DNA from: Chloroflexota bacterium
GTDB lineage: Bacteria; Chloroflexota; UBA11872; UBA12225; JAJDUF01
Assembly (NCBI GenBank): GCA_022826725.1
Contig: JAJDUF010000019.1
Span: 47,472-111,471 of the forward strand
Reading direction: 5' to 3'
Length of the DNA stretch: 64,000 nucleotides
This document shows, one piece after another, positions 43,111 through 51,491 of this stretch. The number at the start of each line of letters is the position of its first letter. Positions within the stretch are counted from its first letter, which is position 1. Made by a program: the position numbers and the translations under genes. The notes below the pieces were generated by a model that saw only the letters and a list, made by a program, of their open reading frames with translations, had not been told where the DNA came from and did not search any database.

Positions 43111-44193
43111 GTGCGCCCATCGCCCGCTGATCGGACCAACGCGCCATCGCCCGGACTACTGGGCGGCACACTTTGGCGCCGGCTGGCGCTCGGGGTGGTC
43201 TTTGCGATCCTCGTGCTGGCCGGCCTCACGCTCTACGCCGACGCACCGGCGCTCGGACGGTCGCTGGCGGCGTTTCCCTGGCCGTGGCTGCTGCCGGTGC
43301 TCGCGCTCACGGCACTCAACTACGGACTGCGCTTCGTCAAATGGCACTACTATCTCCGGTTACTGGAGATACGGGTGCGGCCGGGGTTGAGCCTGGCGAT
43401 CTTTCTCAGCGGCTTCATGATGCTGCTCACCCCGGGCAAGGTCGGCGAGCTAGTGAAATCGCTCCTGCTGCGGGGCGCAGTCGGCACGCCCCTGACCCGT
43501 TCGGCGCCCATCGTCTTTGCCGAGCGGCTCAGTGACGGGCTGGCGATGGTGGTCTTGGCGGCTATCGGGCTGCTCGCGTACCCGGCCGGGTGGCCGGCCG
43601 TGGTCATCGTGCTGCTCGCGGGTAGTGCGGTTGTGCTCGTCGTGCAATACTGGCGGTTGGCGGAAGCCGTCTTCAAGCGGCTCGAAAGAATCGGGCCGCT
43701 GCAAGGCCGAGTGCATCACCTCCACACCCTGTACCTCAGCGCCTATACCCTGCTGCGTCCGCGACCGTTGGCGTTGGCCGTCGGGCTGGGCATCGTCTCT
43801 TGGGGCGGCGAATGTCTCGCCTTCTATCTGATCTTGCTCGGCGTTGGCGCCGAGGCGGGCTGGACGACGCTGCTGCAAGCTACCTTCATCCTGGCCTCGG
43901 CAACGATCATCGGCGCCGGGTCCATGCTGCCGGGCGGCCTGGGCGCCGCTGAGGGGAGCATCCTGGTGCTACTGCGCGGTACCTTGGCGGCCAGCGCTGC
44001 CGGCGCTGCGACCGTACTGATCCGCTTCTGCACGCTCTGGTTTGGCGTCCTGCTCGGTGCGCTGGCCTTCTTTCTGATCGCGCGGCGGTACTTGCTGGCT
44101 GCACCGCCCGGTGACCCCCACCCTAGCCCTCTCCCCCTGGGAGAGGGGAAGCGCCTCAGCCGACCACCTCACCTTCCGGGAGAGCAGGCATGA
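43111..44193 (+). CDS. LPG synthase-like/UPF0104 membrane protein
   Basis: A 360-residue membrane protein of the lysylphosphatidylglycerol synthase transmembrane (UPF0104) family with about eight helices. Conserved signatures include LTPGKVGELVKSLLL, IVFAERLSDGLAMVVL and MLPGGLGAAEGSI. Members move or modify membrane lipids. GTG 43111 follows AAAGGAG at 6 nt, better than the GTG at 43090. The last ~27 residues (HPSPLPLGEGK onward) are translated from a dispersed GC-rich repeat, and the stop overlaps the ATG of the next gene by 4 bp. A PHP phosphoesterase gene is thus coupled to it. Confidence 0.85.
   Translation: MRPSPADRTNAPSPGLLGGTLWRRLALGVVFAILVLAGLTLYADAPALGRSLAAFPWPWLLPVLALTALNYGLRFVKWHYYLRLLEIRVRPGLSLAIFLSGFMMLLTPGKVGELVKSLLLRGAVGTPLTRSAPIVFAERLSDGLAMVVLAAIGLLAYPAGWPAVVIVLLAGSAVVLVVQYWRLAEAVFKRLERIGPLQGRVHHLHTLYLSAYTLLRPRPLALAVGLGIVSWGGECLAFYLILLGVGAEAGWTTLLQATFILASATIIGAGSMLPGGLGAAEGSILVLLRGTLAASAAGAATVLIRFCTLWFGVLLGALAFFLIARRYLLAAPPGDPHPSPLPLGEGKRLSRPPHLPGEQA
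44112..44180. repeat. Dispersed repeat translated at a gene 3' end
   Basis: CCCCCACCCTAGCCCTCTCCCCCTGGGAGAGGGGAAG, a stem-forming member of the CCCTCTCC family, lies inside the last codons of the LPG-synthase-like gene. Family members elsewhere in the window are intergenic. Confidence 0.7.
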
Positions 44194-44879
44194 GCGCCGC
44201 CAATCCTCCGCAGCGGCTCTATCGCGCCGACCTGCACAGCCACACCTGGGATTCGTCCGACAGTCTCGCCAACCCCGAGGAGATCGTCGCCGTCGCGTGC
44301 CGGCGCGGCTTAGACCTGCTCGCGATCACCGACCATAACGTGCTCCGCACGGCGCTGATGCTGCGCGACCGCTATCCCGAGCTGATCGTGGCGGGCGAGG
44401 AGATCAAGACCACCGAGGGCGAGATCATCGGCCTGTTCCTAGAGCGGGAAATCCCGCGTGGCCTCACCCCCGAGGAGACCATCGCGCGTATCCGCGACCA
44501 AGGCGGCCTCGTCACCGTGCCGCATCCGCTCGACCGGCTGCGCGGCTCGCGCTTGCAGGAGCCGGCGCTCCATCGCGTGGCGCATCTGGTGGACGCGATT
44601 GAGGTGGTCAACGCACGGGTGACGTTCGCTGCCGATAACCGGCGGGCCGCTGCGTTTGCGGAGCAGCACGGACTGGCGCTGACCGCTGGGAGCGATGCCC
44701 ACGCGCCGCACGAGGTGGGCGCCGCCTACGTGCTGCTGGATGAGCCGCCGGCCCACGAGCCGGCCGCACTACTGGAACAGCTCCACCGCGCCCGGACGGG
44801 CGGTGGTCTCAGTTGGCCAACGGTCCACTTCCACAGCATCGCCGCCCGCTGGCGCAAGCGGCTGGGGCTTGCTCCCTGA
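44190..44879 (+). CDS. PHP-domain phosphoesterase
   Basis: A 229-residue metal-dependent phosphoesterase of the PHP superfamily. The metal-binding motifs are all in place: DLHSHT (about 14-19), ITDHN, VAGEE, PHP (VTVPHPL) and GSDAH. Single-domain members act on small phosphates or nucleotides. The ATG at 44190 overlaps the stop of the LPG-synthase-like gene by 4 bp, so both are made together. Role could be lipid or nucleotide phosphate metabolism. Its C-terminal tail (HFHSIAARWRKRL) is basic. Confidence 0.9.
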   Translation: MSAANPPQRLYRADLHSHTWDSSDSLANPEEIVAVACRRGLDLLAITDHNVLRTALMLRDRYPELIVAGEEIKTTEGEIIGLFLEREIPRGLTPEETIARIRDQGGLVTVPHPLDRLRGSRLQEPALHRVAHLVDAIEVVNARVTFAADNRRAAAFAEQHGLALTAGSDAHAPHEVGAAYVLLDEPPAHEPAALLEQLHRARTGGGLSWPTVHFHSIAARWRKRLGLAP

Positions 44880-44911
44880 TCTCGGCGCTCAACAGAGAAC
44901 GCGCTATTGAG

Positions 44912-45640
44912 TCACCCGGCCCAGGCAAAGCGCTCGCTTGGCCACAGCTCAATCCGCTGGACGCGCCACGCGGCTTTTGCTTTCAAGCGATCAAAGGCAA
45001 GTCGTACTCGGAATGGCTCCCCTCTTGTAGGCGCGTTTCTCCCGGCGAGCCAGATGGTCTCCTGAGTATTGGGATTGTATCGCTCCTGGAGCATTCCATT
45101 GGGAAGACTAGCCATGACTATGTTGACAAGGCAGTTTCTGGTATGAGTTGTGTCCTGCTCGGATTGGTAGTTATATTTCACAAACACTGTAGTTGTGAGA
45201 TAGTTATCATCCTCACGACGTAGGACAGTTGGCAATGTGCCGGGTACATCATGCGGCTGTCCACTTCTTATCTGTCGCACCCGCATAGAGGTTTGAGCCA
45301 TTTGTAGTGTTGCAGTGCGCTGACCAGCAACATCCTCTGCTTTTGAGTCCACAAAGAGTGCTTGCTTGAGAGAATACTCTGGATGGAAGATGTATCTTGC
45401 TCGCTTGTAGTCAATCTTTCCATACAGCCGAACTGGGATACGGGCCATGCCCATGTTATCCAGAGCTTCCCTTGTGATGTCCTCACCTACGTCCTGGGGT
45501 AGATCCGTCTCTTCCCGAAAAATGCTGCTCGCCTCATGTCGAAAGTCATAGATCGCCTGGGTAACCATGCGTAGGGTTGCCTTCTCGATGGCTTCCAGAC
45601 GTTCAAGGTGCGTAGTCAACGCTGATGGATCAAGACTCAC
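44912..45640 (-). CDS. SfiI/BglI-like restriction endonuclease
   Basis: A 242-residue protein that I match to the SfiI restriction-enzyme family. The N-terminus LEAIEKATLRMVTQAIYDFRHEA, the catalytic pair Asp in KIDYKRAR and DSK in FVDSKAED, and the MRVRQIRSGQ and YNPNTQE segments fit that family as I remember it; this needs a profile search. Its ATG overlaps the methyltransferase stop by 4 bp, so it is co-translated with that enzyme as a type II pair. SfiI cuts an interrupted palindrome; the target here is not known. Base composition is AT-richer than neighbours, suggesting recent transfer. Confidence 0.62.
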   Translation of the reverse strand: MSLDPSALTTHLERLEAIEKATLRMVTQAIYDFRHEASSIFREETDLPQDVGEDITREALDNMGMARIPVRLYGKIDYKRARYIFHPEYSLKQALFVDSKAEDVAGQRTATLQMAQTSMRVRQIRSGQPHDVPGTLPTVLRREDDNYLTTTVFVKYNYQSEQDTTHTRNCLVNIVMASLPNGMLQERYNPNTQETIWLAGRNAPTRGEPFRVRLAFDRLKAKAAWRVQRIELWPSERFAWAG

Positions 45641-46653
45641 AGTAGTTGCCTGTACTGCTCTGCGGCTCGGTGACAGTTGCGTTTAGCTAACGCTACGTAC
45701 TCCGGTAGCAAGTCTATGCCGAGGTACCACCGGCCCTCGCGGATGGCTGCGACCGGTGTAGTGCCACTGCCGACAAAGCAGTCCAGTACCATCTCGCCCG
45801 ACGCGGAGAAGAGGCGCACCACGCGGCGGGCCAGCTCCAAGGGGAACTTGGCCGGGTGGTCGTCGTTGGCGCGCACCGACGGGATGTGCCAGACGCCGCG
45901 CGATCCCCAGGCCTGCCACTCATCCGGTGACAGCCGTTGACGGTCTACGGTCGTGATGCCGGGCTTCCAGAAGACGTAAAGGTATTCGAACTCGTCCACC
46001 GCGCGATAGGAGCTACTGTGCCACCGGCTGTTCTCCCAGGCCGGGTCCTTGGCCCATACCCGGCGGTCGTAGAGGTAAAAGCCGGCCTGCGTCCCCCATT
46101 GCTCGACCAGACCGCCGACTAAGCGGACCCGGGTTTGGGTTGCGTACTTACCCCCGCGCACATTGTTGTGCTCCAGCCGCCGCTGGACGGTCTGCTCGCT
46201 GACGCCTAACAGGGCGGCGAGCTGGTACCGGTTGTAGTGTGGATTGGCCCTCTTGGCGGCGAGCACGTCTGCACGTGTCACCCTGAGGCGCTTTTGGTTG
46301 ACGGTATCGGCTTGGATGCGGGGCATCGTCGGATCGGGGAAGCAGAGGATATCGGCGATGTTGATAACAAGAAAGCCGCCGGGCACGATGAGCGGGAAAT
46401 GCAGGCGCACCGTCGTCTCCAGCAGCGCGCACCACTCTTCATAAGTCAAGTCAGCTTCATAGGGCTTGCCGACAAAGTACGGCGGGGACCAGAAGCTCAG
46501 GGCGACGCTCTCCGGCTGGACGCGCGGCAGGAGCAGCCGCGTGTCACCGCAATAGATGCGGTTTGGGGCGAGATATGGGGACGCAGAGACTGAGCCCGTG
46601 TATGTTGCCGGCCTCTCCTGTTGCTGAACGGTAGCTGCCATGACCTGCACCAC
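45637..46653 (-). CDS. Type II DNA methyltransferase with internal helix-turn-helix
   Basis: A 338-residue beta-class methyltransferase. Motif IV is FWSPPYF (about 54-60) and the SAM motif I is LDCFVGSGTTPV (about 292-303), so IV precedes I, as in beta-type enzymes. Between them, near residues 140-167, a helix-turn-helix YQLAALLGVSEQTVQRRL is inserted in the target region. It may read DNA or repress its own promoter. Starts at GTG 46653, GTG 46650 or ATG 46641 are possible. It is coded directly ahead of an SfiI-like nuclease with a 4-bp overlap. Confidence 0.85.
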   Translation of the reverse strand: MVQVMAATVQQQERPATYTGSVSASPYLAPNRIYCGDTRLLLPRVQPESVALSFWSPPYFVGKPYEADLTYEEWCALLETTVRLHFPLIVPGGFLVINIADILCFPDPTMPRIQADTVNQKRLRVTRADVLAAKRANPHYNRYQLAALLGVSEQTVQRRLEHNNVRGGKYATQTRVRLVGGLVEQWGTQAGFYLYDRRVWAKDPAWENSRWHSSSYRAVDEFEYLYVFWKPGITTVDRQRLSPDEWQAWGSRGVWHIPSVRANDDHPAKFPLELARRVVRLFSASGEMVLDCFVGSGTTPVAAIREGRWYLGIDLLPEYVALAKRNCHRAAEQYRQLL

Positions 46654-46683
46654 TCTACCAAACGAGTAGGGCGGACTGGAGTG

Positions 46684-46800
46684 CCGCCGCTGGCCCCCCT
46701 ATGGTCCCCCCGCTGCGGCGGGGGGACGGGGATTGCGGCGGAAGTCGCAATGACGGGGTGGCGGGGGAAGCCGGATTCCCGCTTTCGCGGGAATGACGGT
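46684..46800. repeat. Composite GC-rich repeat with two perfect hairpins
   Basis: Contains a 10-bp stem GTCCCCCCGC/GCGGGGGGAC (46704-46713 and 46718-46727), then ATTGCG...CGCAAT (46732 on) and the ATTCCCGC/GCGGGAAT stem (46775-46794) also found at 10125. It lies at the join between the restriction pair and the 182-residue unknown gene. Confidence 0.8.
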
Positions 46801-46808
46801 TTTGCGCT

Positions 46809-47357
46809 TCAACGAGATGAAAGGAGGTAGTCAGCGATCTTGCGGATGATGTCCCAGTCTTGTCTTGTCGGGGTGAGGCGCTTATCCACCTGCAAGGTCC
46901 AGCCGCGAAATTCCTCGGCGTCCCGACGCACTTCCAGGTTGCCGGTCTTCTTGATCCAGCTCTTCACCGTGTAGTCGTTGGCAAGGTTTCTAAGTAACCC
47001 GGTGCCGTAGTCGTCTCCCTCCCAGGCTACATCAACCACCTTCCCGAACAGTGGGAACGACTTCTTTCTGACGGTCTTGATCTTGACCTCTCGGCGTTTC
47101 GAGAACGGCCGCTCATCCGGTATGCAGAGCACAAGCCACCATTGTGGCGGACTATATTGCGACCCGTCCTGCCTGACGATGTTGATGCATCTGATCGGCC
47201 CCCGCGGTATGTCTATGACGCCCAGGGAACGTTTGCTCCACGACTTCCGGATGCGCTCTTCGGGCCGTCCGCGCTCCGCCATCGTGGCACCCACGCCCAA
47301 GGCATTCAGGGAATGCGTCAGTTTATCTCTGGTCTTGTCGCGGAGTTTTTCTTTCAT
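46809..47357 (-). CDS. Unknown 182-residue protein, translationally coupled to an RHH regulator
   Basis: I do not recognise this protein. It is basic in the N-terminal 60 residues (KEKLRDKTRDKL, RIRKSWSKR), then has a beta-rich core (WWLVLCIPDE, GKVVDVAWEGDDYG) and ends in a helix (WDIIRKIADYLLS). There is no membrane helix or signal peptide. GGAGG lies 6 nt before the ATG at 47357, which overlaps the end of the RHH gene by 35 bp, so both are made from one transcript. The overlap order (small DNA-binding protein first, larger partner second) is that of toxin-antitoxin pairs, but no toxin signature is visible. AT-richer than neighbours. Confidence 0.6.
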   Translation of the reverse strand: MKEKLRDKTRDKLTHSLNALGVGATMAERGRPEERIRKSWSKRSLGVIDIPRGPIRCINIVRQDGSQYSPPQWWLVLCIPDERPFSKRREVKIKTVRKKSFPLFGKVVDVAWEGDDYGTGLLRNLANDYTVKSWIKKTGNLEVRRDAEEFRGWTLQVDKRLTPTRQDWDIIRKIADYLLSSR

Positions 47358-47550
47358 CCGCAGCCTCCTGGCTATTGGCGTCGCTCGGCAGCCGGTGCTC
47401 CGACTCCAATCGCCCGGCCTGCCGCAGCGCGTCGCGGAGCAGGTATTCGATCTGGCCGTTCATGCTGCGGAATTCGTCATCGGCCCAGCGTCGCAGCGCC
47501 GCGTACAGCTCGGCGTCAATGCGCAGCGGGAAGGCTTTCCTCTGGGGCAT
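47323..47550 (-). CDS. Arc-type ribbon-helix-helix DNA-binding protein
   Basis: A 75-residue protein with an Arc/RHH core: PLRIDAELYAALRRWADDEF is the strand-helix part and SMNGQIEYLLRDALRQAG the second helix; the tail is charged. Start is the ATG at 47550 with AGGTG 6 nt upstream; a longer frame reaches 47694 without RHH sequence. It begins 94 bp downstream of the SPFH gene on the same strand and overlaps the unknown gene by 35 bp. RHH proteins often repress their own operon; the dyad in the SPFH promoter (48561-48577) is a candidate site. Confidence 0.82.
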   Translation of the reverse strand: MPQRKAFPLRIDAELYAALRRWADDEFRSMNGQIEYLLRDALRQAGRLESEHRLPSDANSQEAADERKTPRQDQR

Positions 47551-47644
47551 AGGGAGCACCTGCTCTGCGAACACCACCACGTAGGGCGAGGACACCGCGG
47601 CTACCGGGACGGTGGCCCGGCACTCGGCGCCCTCCCGCTGCTCG

Positions 47645-48517
47645 TTACTGGTAGAGCGTGCCGGTGTTGACGACGGGCTGGGTGGCGTGCTCACTGGTCA
47701 GGACGACGAGCAGGTTGCTCACCATCGCGGCCTTGCGCTCCTCGTCCAGCTCGATGACCCCGCGCTCGGACAGCATGGCGAGCGCGTTCTCGACCATCCC
47801 CACTGCCCCTTCGACGATCTTCTGGCGGGCAGCGATCACGGCGCTGGCTTGCTGGCGGCGCAGCATGGCGGCGGCGATCTCGGGGGCATAGGCGAGGTGG
47901 CTGACTCGCGCCTCCTGGACCTCGACGCCGGCCTGCGCCAGTCGGTCTTGAATCTCGGTTTTGAGCTGCTCGGAGATTTCGGCGGTGTGGGTGGTCAGGC
48001 TGATTTCTCCCGCCTCATGGGCGTCGTAGGAGTAGCCGGTCGCCAGGTTGCGGACGGCTGCCTCGCTCTGCACGTGGACGTAGTTCTCGTAGTCGTCCAC
48101 CTGGAAGGCCGCTTCGGCGCTATCCACTACCCGCCAGACGACGACGGCCGCAATCTCGATCGGGTTACCCCGCCGGTCGTTGACCTTGACCCGGCCGGTC
48201 TCGAAGTTCCGCACGCGCAGTGAAATACCTTCTTTGGTGTAGAAGGGGTTGGTCCAGCGCAAGCCGGGTTGGCGGGCCGTGCCGCGGTAGGCGCCGAAAA
48301 GCTGAAAGACCTTGCCCTCGTTGGGGGCAACCTTGAAAAATCCAGGGAGCATGATGAAGAGCACGATGGCGACGATGATGGTGAAGATCGTCAGCGGCCA
48401 CAGCGTCTCGATACCGAAGAATGACCAGACGAACCCGGCAATGTTGGCGAGGAACAGCAGGAGCCAGACGACCAAGAGGCCCAGGCCGGGGATTCCGTCG
48501 CGACGTGTCTCGTTCAT
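47645..48517 (-). CDS. SPFH/Band 7 domain membrane protein
   Basis: A 290-residue stomatin/prohibitin-like protein. Two N-terminal helices ([21 protein letters not shown] and [19 protein letters not shown], about 12-60) precede the SPFH domain ([29 protein letters not shown]) and a long coiled coil (about 200-275, [20 protein letters not shown]). Such proteins form membrane scaffolds and hold proteases or signalling proteins. The ATG at 48517 has GGAGG 10 nt upstream; an upstream ATG at 48568 is not used. A clear promoter with a dyad precedes it. It is first of a three-gene set with an RHH regulator and an unknown protein. Confidence 0.88.
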   Translation of the reverse strand: MNETRRDGIPGLGLLVVWLLLFLANIAGFVWSFFGIETLWPLTIFTIIVAIVLFIMLPGFFKVAPNEGKVFQLFGAYRGTARQPGLRWTNPFYTKEGISLRVRNFETGRVKVNDRRGNPIEIAAVVVWRVVDSAEAAFQVDDYENYVHVQSEAAVRNLATGYSYDAHEAGEISLTTHTAEISEQLKTEIQDRLAQAGVEVQEARVSHLAYAPEIAAAMLRRQQASAVIAARQKIVEGAVGMVENALAMLSERGVIELDEERKAAMVSNLLVVLTSEHATQPVVNTGTLYQ

Positions 48518-48558
48518 GCTTGCGGTACCTCCACAGTGCGCTAGAACCCTATATCGGT

Positions 48559-48587
48559 ATGGTATCACTCTGATATCACATTGTCAA
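48559..48587 (-). promoter_or_regulatory. Promoter with overlapping dyad upstream of the SPFH gene
   Basis: Reading on the minus strand: TTGACA (complement of 48582-48587), a 17-bp spacer and TACCAT (complement of 48559-48564). The dyad GGTATCA-ctc-TGATATC (48561-48577, one mismatch) covers the -10 box and spacer, and TGATATCA (48571-48578) is a perfect palindrome. This is the layout of an operator that blocks RNA polymerase. Confidence 0.7.
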
Positions 48588-48603
48588 GCGGTGGTGCCGA
48601 ATT

Positions 48604-48660
48604 TCGCCCCCTATGTCCTCCTGCTGCAGCGGGAGGACGGGCGGCGCCCTCACCTGTGCG
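48604..48660. repeat. Dispersed GC-rich repeat
   Basis: CGCCCCCTATGTCCTCCTGCTGCAGCGGGAGGACGGGCGGCGCCC forms a stem GTCCTCCTGC/GCGGGAGGAC and resembles the block at 46695 in layout. It fills the gap before the GT-C-like gene. Confidence 0.65.
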
Positions 48661-48691
48661 GCGGCGGTGGTACCCTTGCGACTGAGCGAAT

Positions 48692-50176
48692 ATGGAGATG
48701 GTGGACAGCGGGCGGCCAGCCGGGCTGAGACTGGTAGTCCTGTGTGCCGGTTTATGGCTGGCCGTGTCGCTCGGCGCGTTTGCCTACTTCCGTGCCACCC
48801 ACACGAGCGAGGCCCAGCCCATCTACTACATCACCGGCGACGAGCCGCACTACCTGGTCATTGCCACCTCGCTCCAGCGCGACGGCGATCTCGACGTGCT
48901 CAACAACTACCGCGAGAAGCACTACCTTCCCTTCTACCCGCACCATCTCGGCGACCCCCGCGATCTACACGAGATGCACGCGCTCTACGGCCGGGGAGGC
49001 ACCGTGTACTCGAAGCATCCGCTGGGCTTGCCGCTCATGGCGCTGCCGTTCTTCCGTAACGGCGACCCCTTTGGCGTACACCTCTTGATGATGGCGTTGA
49101 CCGGGCTGCTCGGCGTGCAGGTATTCCTGCTGGCCCGCGACCTCACCGGCGCGTTTTGGCCCTCGCTGGCAGCGTGGGCTGCGGCCCTGTTCTCGACGCC
49201 ACTACTCCTCTACGCCGATCAAATCTACCCCGAAGTGCCCGGCGCACTGCTGCTCGTCCTCGCGGTGCGGGCCATACTCAATCGCCGGCCGTGCTGGTGG
49301 CGAGCACTGCTCATTGGCGGCTGCGTGGCGTTGCTGCCGTGGCTGCACCTGCGCTACGGCCCGCCGGCCGCGCTGGTGGCCGGCGCATGGGTCTTGACCG
49401 GCGGGTGGCGCCGGTGCTGGCAGTGGCCGCTGCTAGTCTTGCCGGCCGGCGCGTCGCTGGTGGGGTTGCTCGTCTTTTACGACCGGCTGTTCGGGGGCAT
49501 CCCGCCCGTAGACGAGTTCGGGGCAGTCTCAGTAGCCAACATCGCTATCGGGGCCGCCGGCCTGCTGCTCGACCAACAGTATGGCTTGCTGATCTACGCG
49601 CCGGTCTACGTGCTGGCGCTGTGGGGCTTGGCACAGCTGCGCTGGCTACGGGTCCCGCACGCTTGGGTGCTGCTACTCGTCATCGTGACCTACTACGGGT
49701 TCCTGGCGAGCTTCAGCTACTGGTTTGGCGCCTGGAGTCCGCCGGCGCGGATGCTGGTCTTCATCTCACCGCTCCTGGCAGCGTTAATCGCCGTGCCGCT
49801 GGCCCGCTGGAACAGCGCCGGGGTGTGGGGTGCGTTCTGCGTCCTGACGGCGGCGGGATACTGGATCGTCTACCAACTGCTGCTCACGCCGTCACTCCGC
49901 TACAACCTCTGGGACGGAACGAGCGTGTTGCTGGAGCACTTGTCGGAGCAGTGGGGGATCGAGCTAGTGGCGCTCTTCCCCAGTTACATCGAGCCAAGCC
50001 CGGTGTCGGTGATCTGGGGAATCGCCGTACCGGTCGTGGTCGTCGCTGCCGGCTGGTGGCTGCGTCGTGGTGGATGGCGCACGCCCGCACCCCTCCGGCG
50101 GCCAGACATACAGCCTCCCGACGAGGAGGCGCCGTCCCTGGCGACGGCCGGCTCGGCTGGACAGTCGGGTAGCTGA
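48692..50176 (+). CDS. GT39/GT-C-like integral membrane glycosyltransferase
   Basis: A 494-residue protein with ten to twelve helices. The first large extracytoplasmic loop carries GDEPHYLVIATSL, an acidic motif of the GT-C/GT39 (dolichyl-phosphate mannosyltransferase-like) class that binds the lipid-linked sugar. Later helices include VHLLMMALTGLLGVQVFLLA and VWGAFCVLTAAGYWIVYQLLL. A Pro/Ser/Gly-rich cytoplasmic tail ends the protein. It is followed by a GT87-like gene 1 bp after its stop, so both are probably translated together. Substrate lipid and sugar not known. Confidence 0.75.
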   Translation: MEMVDSGRPAGLRLVVLCAGLWLAVSLGAFAYFRATHTSEAQPIYYITGDEPHYLVIATSLQRDGDLDVLNNYREKHYLPFYPHHLGDPRDLHEMHALYGRGGTVYSKHPLGLPLMALPFFRNGDPFGVHLLMMALTGLLGVQVFLLARDLTGAFWPSLAAWAAALFSTPLLLYADQIYPEVPGALLLVLAVRAILNRRPCWWRALLIGGCVALLPWLHLRYGPPAALVAGAWVLTGGWRRCWQWPLLVLPAGASLVGLLVFYDRLFGGIPPVDEFGAVSVANIAIGAAGLLLDQQYGLLIYAPVYVLALWGLAQLRWLRVPHAWVLLLVIVTYYGFLASFSYWFGAWSPPARMLVFISPLLAALIAVPLARWNSAGVWGAFCVLTAAGYWIVYQLLLTPSLRYNLWDGTSVLLEHLSEQWGIELVALFPSYIEPSPVSVIWGIAVPVVVVAAGWWLRRGGWRTPAPLRRPDIQPPDEEAPSLATAGSAGQSGS

Positions 50177-50177
50177 G

Positions 50178-51491
50178 GTGTTTCGGCAGCGCGTGGTCGT
50201 CGAGCGGCTGGTCGCGGCGATACTTCTGGCCGCGGCGCTGGCGCTGGACATCTGGGGCACCTGGCAGCTTGGCCACCGGCTCGGCGCCCAGACCGACCTG
50301 TTCCCACGCTGGTACGGGACGCGAGTGTGGCTGCTAGAGCAGCGTAGCGTTTACGACCCGGCGGTGAAGGCCGGCGTCTTCGCGGCGATGCACGGCCGGC
50401 CCCCGCGGCGCGACGGCCCGGCGAGCGAACTGGACGACTTTGCGTTCGGTTTTACCTACCCGCCGTATGTCGCACTGTTGATCGCGCCCTTGGCCGTATT
50501 GCCGCTGCCGGTAGCCACAACGCTCTGGCTGCTAATTGGACAAGCGTCGCTCCTGGCCGCCTGTCGGCTGCTGACCTGGTTTCCCGTCCCCACCTCGGGC
50601 CCCGCCGCGCGACACTTCCGCTGGCTGGTGTTGGTGGCGGTGCTCTGGCCGCCGGCGCTTGCCAACCTGATCTTCGGGCAGTTTGCCGTGCTGGTGCTGT
50701 TCCTGTTGGTGGCGGTGCGCTCATTGCTGCTGCGGGCGCGGCCGTTGCTGGCCGGCGTGTGTCTCGCAGCGACGATAGTCAAACCGCAGCTGGTGGTCCT
50801 GGTCCTGCCGCTGCTGCTGGTCGCTGCCTGGGGACGGCCGGGCTGGCGGCGCTTGTGGCTGGGGTGTCTGGGCGGCGTCGCGCTACTGCTGGTCGCCGGT
50901 TTTGCCGTCGCACCCGATTGGGTGACAGCGTGGGGACAGGAGACCGCGACCTATGCGCGGGTAGCAGCGCCGGTGAGCACGGTCGGGCTGTTGCTGCGGC
51001 TTGCGCCGGCTACCGACTGGACCTGGCTCGGGACGCTGCTCATGCAAGCGGGCGTGGTCGCAGCGGTGGGGTGGCTTGCGCTGCGACCGGTGCGGCAGCG
51101 GTCCGGTGGCGCGTTGCCGGAAGTAGCCGACCTCGTTGCCCCGGCCATCATCGCCACGTCGCTGGCGATTCCCCCGCTCTACGAGTGGAACTCGGTGCTG
51201 CTGCTCGTCCCGCTGGCCGAGGCGCTATTCACGATCCGGCAACGCTTGGCGTCGGCGCAACGGCCCTTCTGGCCAGTTATCGTGGTTGTCCTGCTGCTCT
51301 CGGGAGTGACGGCGCCGCTGGCACTAGCCTATCCCAACCAATCGCGCGTCGTCTGGCCGCTGCTCGTAACCGCCGCCTGGCTCGGGACGCGCCGGCTGGC
51401 GGCACGCAGTAGTGGTTCAGCAAATCGGCTAGAATCAGCCGTTACCAACAAGGAGATTCCCTGTGAGCGATCTGTCTCACGATGCCGTTGA
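50178..51491 (+). CDS. GT87/DUF2029-like membrane glycosyltransferase
   Basis: A 437-residue polytopic membrane protein of the GT87 (DUF2029) type, about ten helices. The conserved first loop is AQTDLFPRWYGTRVWLLEQRSVY, with DFAFGFTYPPYVALLIAPLA after it, and IFGQFAVLVLFLLV and IVKPQLVVLVLPLLL in the core. GTG 50178 comes 1 bp after the GT-C gene stop. The 3' end overlaps the start of the PLD nuclease by 29 bp. The last ~25 residues (SANRLESAVTNKEIPCERSV) are outside the family fold and are coded by the AT-richer DNA of the next gene. GT87 members add mannose from polyprenyl phosphate. Confidence 0.8.
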   Translation: MFRQRVVVERLVAAILLAAALALDIWGTWQLGHRLGAQTDLFPRWYGTRVWLLEQRSVYDPAVKAGVFAAMHGRPPRRDGPASELDDFAFGFTYPPYVALLIAPLAVLPLPVATTLWLLIGQASLLAACRLLTWFPVPTSGPAARHFRWLVLVAVLWPPALANLIFGQFAVLVLFLLVAVRSLLLRARPLLAGVCLAATIVKPQLVVLVLPLLLVAAWGRPGWRRLWLGCLGGVALLLVAGFAVAPDWVTAWGQETATYARVAAPVSTVGLLLRLAPATDWTWLGTLLMQAGVVAAVGWLALRPVRQRSGGALPEVADLVAPAIIATSLAIPPLYEWNSVLLLVPLAEALFTIRQRLASAQRPFWPVIVVVLLLSGVTAPLALAYPNQSRVVWPLLVTAAWLGTRRLAARSSGSANRLESAVTNKEIPCERSVSRCR

